Of a DNA stretch of 64,000 nucleotides, positions 60,010 to 64,000 are shown in pieces; position 1 is the first letter of the stretch; every line of letters begins with the position of its first letter. Under the pieces are notes generated by a model. It made no database searches, was not told where the DNA came from, and saw only the letters and a list, made by a program, of their open reading frames with translations. Source of the stretch: Silene latifolia (Eukaryota; Streptophyta; Magnoliopsida; Caryophyllales; Caryophyllaceae); contig NC_133536.1 in the NCBI RefSeq assembly GCF_048544455.1, forward strand, positions 29,142,152 through 29,206,151, given 5' to 3'. The translations under genes were made by a program, and so were the position numbers.

Positions 60010-60849
60010 ATGCCTACTTTAGCAAGTCACTCCGAGCCTACCTTGGCTTCTATCCCAAAAGGATTTAAGCTTCCTACTACTGATAATGGCACCTTCGAAA
60101 TTCGTCTATCTTACATCAATTTGGTGGAGCGGAATTTATTTGGAGGGGCAGCTGCTGAGGATCCTGCAACACATATGGAGAAATTTGTCACCTATTGCAG
60201 TTCTATCCCTTTAACAGCTTGGGTGACACAAGATAAGGTAAAACAAGTGCTCTTTCCATTTTCTTTGAAGGATGGAGCTGTAGATTGGTTGCGAGATTTG
60301 GATATGGCTAATCAAGGAGTTACTGACTGGAATACTCTAGTTCTTGATTTCTATAAGAGGTACTTTCCACCACAAAAGACCAATGCTTTGAGAAATCAGA
60401 TTACTAGTTTCAAACAGACGGCCACAGAATATTTGAATGAAGCGTGTGTTCGCTTCAAGAGATTGGTGCGTTCGGTCCCCCATCATGGTTTTGAGAAATG
60501 GTTTCTTTGTAACCAATTTTATAATGGGTTATATGATGATCACCGTGCTTTATTAGATTCTTCAGCTAATGGGAGATTTCAGGACAACACTACATCTGAT
60601 GGCGCGTGGAAATTAATTGATCAGATTTCTACCAATAATGCTAAGTATGGAAATCCAAGGGGAAGTGTTCGTGGAAGTGGGGGAAATAGTGGTATTGCAG
60701 CACAGCTAGAGGCTTTTCCTGCCCAAATTGCTGAGATGAAGACTACCCAATCATTGGGTAATAGAGAGAGGGTTCATGCTATGAGTCAACAACAAGAGGA
60801 ATCTTATGCTAGATGTGGATTAGAAGGTCACAATGCAGCTGAGTTTTGA
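60010..60849 (+). pseudogene. Athila Gag (partial)
   Basis: A 279-codon frame with the Athila Gag core: FEIRLSYINLVERNLFGG, DPATHMEKFVTYCSSIP, FSLKDGAVDWLRDLD, WNTLVLDFYKRYFPPQKT, YLNEACVRFKRLVRSVPHHG, WFLCNQFYNGL. The final zinc knuckle reads YARCGLEGHNAAEF, having lost its first and last Cys, and the frame stops there. No LTR or PBS lies upstream; the frame starts next to the chromovirus remnant, so the 5' end is missing. Gln-rich Gag C-terminal text continues in other frames (60870-61190). Confidence 0.8.
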
Positions 60850-61256
60850 GCACATTGGAGCAGGTTAATGCTTATCAGTCTTAAAAAAAGGGGACACAAG
60901 GCACACCTTTCTCCAACTTTTACAATAAAAGAACGAAGGAGCATCCTTTCCTTCAATGGTTTGGTTAGAATGTGCAAAATCCGCAGCCGCAACAACCACA
61001 AAAGAATACTTATATACCTCCTAACAATCATAGTAATCAACCACAAGGAGGATATCAAAGGCAGAATCAAGGAGGTCAGCAATTTAACAGTCAATATAAA
61101 CAACCTCCTCAACAAACTCCTCAACAAGCTCCAAACAATGAGATGACAGAGTTGCGCAATTTTTTACAACAAACTTTGTCAATGTAGCAAAAGCAGACGG
61201 CTCAAATTTCTGAGCCGATTGCTCATAATAAGATGCTGGATACCCAGGTGGCTTAA

Positions 61257-62446
61257 ATGACAGTTCAAAATCCCTCAAAACAGCCCGGAGGTCTTCCTCG
61301 TGAAGGTAAGCAAGCTCACGAGCAAGCTAATGTCATTCAATTGAGGAGCGGTACCACATATCAAAATCCGGAGTTACCAAGTCATGATGAAGAATTGTCC
61401 ACTAATGATAATGAGGTAAATTATATGCATCCTAAGGGATTGGGTAATTTAGAGCTAAGTGACGATGAAAAAGAAGTTGACAAAGTTGAAACTTCGGTAC
61501 TCGATCGAGTGTCATCAGGGCTCGATCGAGGAACCTCCCTGGTCGATGACGGTGTTTCAAAAAGTGATTCTAAAGCGAAGAAAGCCGAGCCGATTACTAT
61601 TGCACTACCTTTTCCGCATCGTCAACAAAATTCTAAGCTGGAAAGCAGTTTGGTAAGTTTATGGAGGTAGTGAACAACTTACAGGTATGTGTTCCTTTTA
61701 TTGAATTAATCACTCAAGTGTCGGCTTACGCGAAGTTCATGAAAGAGATTTTGACAAGGAAGCGATCCTTTGATGCGGTGGCAACCATTGCTTATACTCA
61801 AAAGTGCAGCGCCGTGTTGCAAGATAATTCACCACCTAAGCTTAAGGATCCAGGGAGTTTTTCTATCCCTTGTCATATTGGTCATATTGCTATTAGTAAA
61901 GCTCTTTGTGATTTAGGAGCTAGCGTTAGTGTCATGCCTTATTCTATTTGTAAGAAATTAAATATGGGTCAAATGACTGTTACTAATATGACTTTGCAGA
62001 TGGTTGATCGATCTATTAAACACCTATTGGGGGTGTTAGAGGATGTTCCCGTTCGAATTGGGAAATTCTTCATTCCCGTAGATTTTGTTGTCTTAGACAT
62101 GGCTGAGAACAACCAAATTCCTATAATCTTGGGTAGACCATTTCTTCACACAACGGGGGAGGTTATAGATGTTAGGCAAGGGAGACTGACTTTAGCTGTG
62201 GGGGGTGATACTATTGTTTTTAACTTAGAAAAAGCTTTAAAACATCCCATGATAGAAGAAACTTGTCATAGTATTGATATTGTTGATTTTACTATTGATG
62301 AGTGTCTTTCTATGTGTTTAAACAGGGATCCTCTGGAGATTGCCCTTGTTTCTGATTCAGCTGCGGAGACGGGTTCATGGAGTCCAGAAGTTCATGAGAT
62401 TGAGAAATTGCTAACTAGAGAGGAATGCCCACATCAAAAGGTATAA
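61257..62446 (+). pseudogene. Athila Gag-Pro linker and aspartic protease
   Basis: Two overlapping frames (61257-61670 and 61661-62446). The second has the protease: PCHIGHIAISKALCDLGASV, SVMPYSICKKL (the DLGAS variant of the DTG site is normal for Athila), then VPVRIGKFFIPVDFVVLDM and IPIILGRPFLHTTG. The -1 frame change at about 61660 and a TAA/TAG-rich leader show decay. The linker contains two CTCGATCGAG words 21 bp apart (61500 and 61521). The protease would process Gag-Pol. Confidence 0.8.
61500..61530 (+). promoter_or_regulatory. Pair of CTCGATCGAG words in the Athila Gag-Pro linker
   Basis: Exact 10-bp palindromes at 61500-61509 and 61521-61530, spacing 21 bp as in the LTR at 37690. 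Here they fall in coding sequence (SVLDRVSSGLDRGTS). A regulatory role is speculative. Confidence 0.35.
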
Positions 62447-64000
62447 AGTTTAGGTGTCTCGTCTAAGGTTATTGAGGTAAAGAAACCTGAACTAAAACCT
62501 CTTCCCTCTCATCTTAAGTATGAATTTCTCAATGACTGTGAAATGAACCTGGTAATTGTCAATGCTAGTCTAACTGAAGGTCAACTTTATGCTTTGTTGA
62601 CTGTTTTGAAAACTCATAAAAATGTCATTGGGTATAGCATTGATGATTTACAAGGCATTAGTCCTGACTTTTGTATGCATCGTATTCACTTAGAATAAGG
62701 CCACAAGCCTAGTGCACAGGGTCAGAGACGACTAAATCCTCCAATGCAGGAGGTGGTAAGGAAAGAGGTACATAAATTTCTAGGTGCTGGCATTATTTTC
62801 TCTATATCTGATTCTAAATGGGTTAGTCCTGTCAAAGTTATACCTAAGAAGGGAGGTACTACAGTAGTAAAAAACGATAAAAATGAATTAATTGCTACTA
62901 GATTTGTTATAGGTTAGAGGATGTGTATTGATTATAGGAAGTTGAACACAACTACTAAGAAAGACCATTTCCCACTTCCTTATATTGACCAAATGTTAAA
63001 GAGATTAGCATGCCATAGTTATTTCTGTTACCTAAATGGCTACTCCGGTTTCTTTCAGATACTCATTCATCCTGTAGATCAGGAGAAGACCACTTTCACA
63101 TGTCCTTATGGTATATTTTCTTATAGGAGGATGCCCTTTGGTTTATGTAATGCCTCATCTACCTTTCAGCGTTGTATGATGGCCATATTTTCTGATTACA
63201 TAGTCTATTATGGATGTCTTTATGGATGATTTCAGTGTTTATGGTACTGATTTTGATGTTTGCTTGAGAAACTTGACTAAGGTTTTGCAGCGCTGTGAGG
63301 AGAGCAATCTTGTGCTTAATTAGGAGAAGTGCCACTTCATGGTTACTGAAGGGGTGGTACTCGGTCATTTGGTGTTAGTTAAAGGTATACAAGTGGATAA
63401 AGTTAAGGTTTAGGTAATTGAGCAACTCCCGTACCCGGTTAATGTTAAGAGTGTGCGTAGTTTTCTTGGCCATGCAGGGTTTTATTGCCGATTTATTAAG
63501 AATTTTTCAACAATTGCTCAACCTCTAACTCAGCTGCTTTATAAAGATACACCTTTTGTGTTTACTGATGAGTGTGTTAAGTCTTTTGACAGGATTAAAC
63601 AAGCTCTTATCTCAGCTTCTATAATCTGCTCTCCGGATTGGAGCCTTCCTTTTAAGATTATGTGTGATGCCAGTGACTATGCAGTTAGAGCTGTTTTGGG
63701 TCAAAGAAAAGATAAGGTGGTGCATGATATTTACTATGCAAGTAAGACTCTTGATGATGCGCAGATCAACTATGCTACTATGGAGAAGGAGCTTCTTGCA
63801 GTTGTCTATTGTTTAGACAAATTTAGAGCTTATCTTATTGGTTCTAAAGTTATTGTTCATACTGACCATGCAACATTAAAGTATCTTTTAACTAAACAAG
63901 AAGCTAAACCACGACTTATTAGATGGATTTTATTATTGCAAGAATTTGATTTAGAAATTCGTGATAAGTCTGGTGCTGAGAATGTTGTTGCAGATCACTT
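62447..64000 (+). pseudogene. Athila reverse transcriptase and RNase H, runs off the window
   Basis: RT blocks in order: RRLNPPMQEVVRKEV, WVSPVKVIPKKGG, RMCIDYRKLNTTTKKDHFPL, GYSGFFQILIHPVDQEKTTF, RMPFGLCNASSTFQRCM, then FMDD (63219-63230) in a shifted frame, [15 protein letters not shown], and RNase H text from [12 protein letters not shown] through [20 protein letters not shown] to [14 protein letters not shown] at the window end. Stops replace Trp before RMCIDY (62916-62918) and before EKCHF, and replace other codons near 62696 and 63411; a frameshift precedes FMDD. The element is defective. Integrase and 3' LTR would be to the right. Confidence 0.85.

Noticed and set aside
60868..61187. 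Additional frames downstream of the Athila Gag as separate genes
   Set aside because: They are the Gln/Asn-rich Gag C-terminus read after frameshifts, not independent genes.

Overview
The window is a stretch of nuclear DNA from a flowering plant. It has spliced genes with long introns, Stowaway, hAT and Mutator-like elements, and Ty3/gypsy LTR retrotransposons of the Athila, Tat and chromovirus lineages. The style of the LTRs suggests Caryophyllales, perhaps Caryophyllaceae; this is a weak inference. There are no prokaryotic-type operons, no rRNA and no complete tRNA gene. Almost all of the sequence outside one host gene is mobile-element DNA of different ages, often nested.

Layout. 1-2927: 5' part of a Tat-lineage gypsy element on the minus strand (protease and Gag remnants, PBS, LTR). 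2927-3423: a pure (AAT)n tract of about 165 units. 3424-4282: 3' end of a LINE-like element ending in a short (AAT)n tail. 4.3-8.57 kb: decayed LTR-like sequence and a minisatellite. 8.57-9.1 kb: a Stowaway MITE and a 74-bp SINE fragment with a 13-bp target duplication. 9997-21535 (minus): the one convincing intact host gene, nine exons joining into a 369-residue HtrA/Deg-like protein with a PDZ domain but without catalytic His, Asp and Ser. Its introns and upstream region are full of MITEs. 22.7-23.7 kb: a Mutator-like foldback element with a perfect 9-bp target duplication. 24-26 kb: 3' end of an Athila-type element. 27.5-28.4 kb: a broken second Deg-like protease gene. 29-39.3 kb: a cluster of foldback Mutator-like elements, including a four-level nest (30378-34777) with a target duplication at every level and a three-level nest at 36.7-39.3 kb.

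39997-57487 is a tandem retrotransposon: three Athila-type LTRs separated by two internal domains, flanked once by the 5-bp duplication ATCAC. Both internal domains carry the PBS, an unfamiliar acidic ORF in the gag position and an ATHILA ORF-1 (env-like) gene, but no protease, RT or integrase, so the element is non-autonomous. It appears to sit within or beside the LTR of a chromovirus whose integrase/chromodomain remnant follows (58.5-60.0 kb, minus). From 60.0 kb to the window end a degraded but pol-bearing Athila element runs on the plus strand (Gag, protease, RT, RNase H).

The most unusual signal is a set of short 10-bp palindromic or near-palindromic words (CTCGATCGAG, GTCGATCGAC, GACGAGCGTC and variants). 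Each is specific to an element family, repeated at about 18-24 bp spacing with diverged linkers, and placed in LTR U3 regions upstream of a TATA box. In two chromovirus LTRs the gap between the nearest word and the TATA box is the same (53 bp). All positions and alignments were read by eye; no database search was possible.
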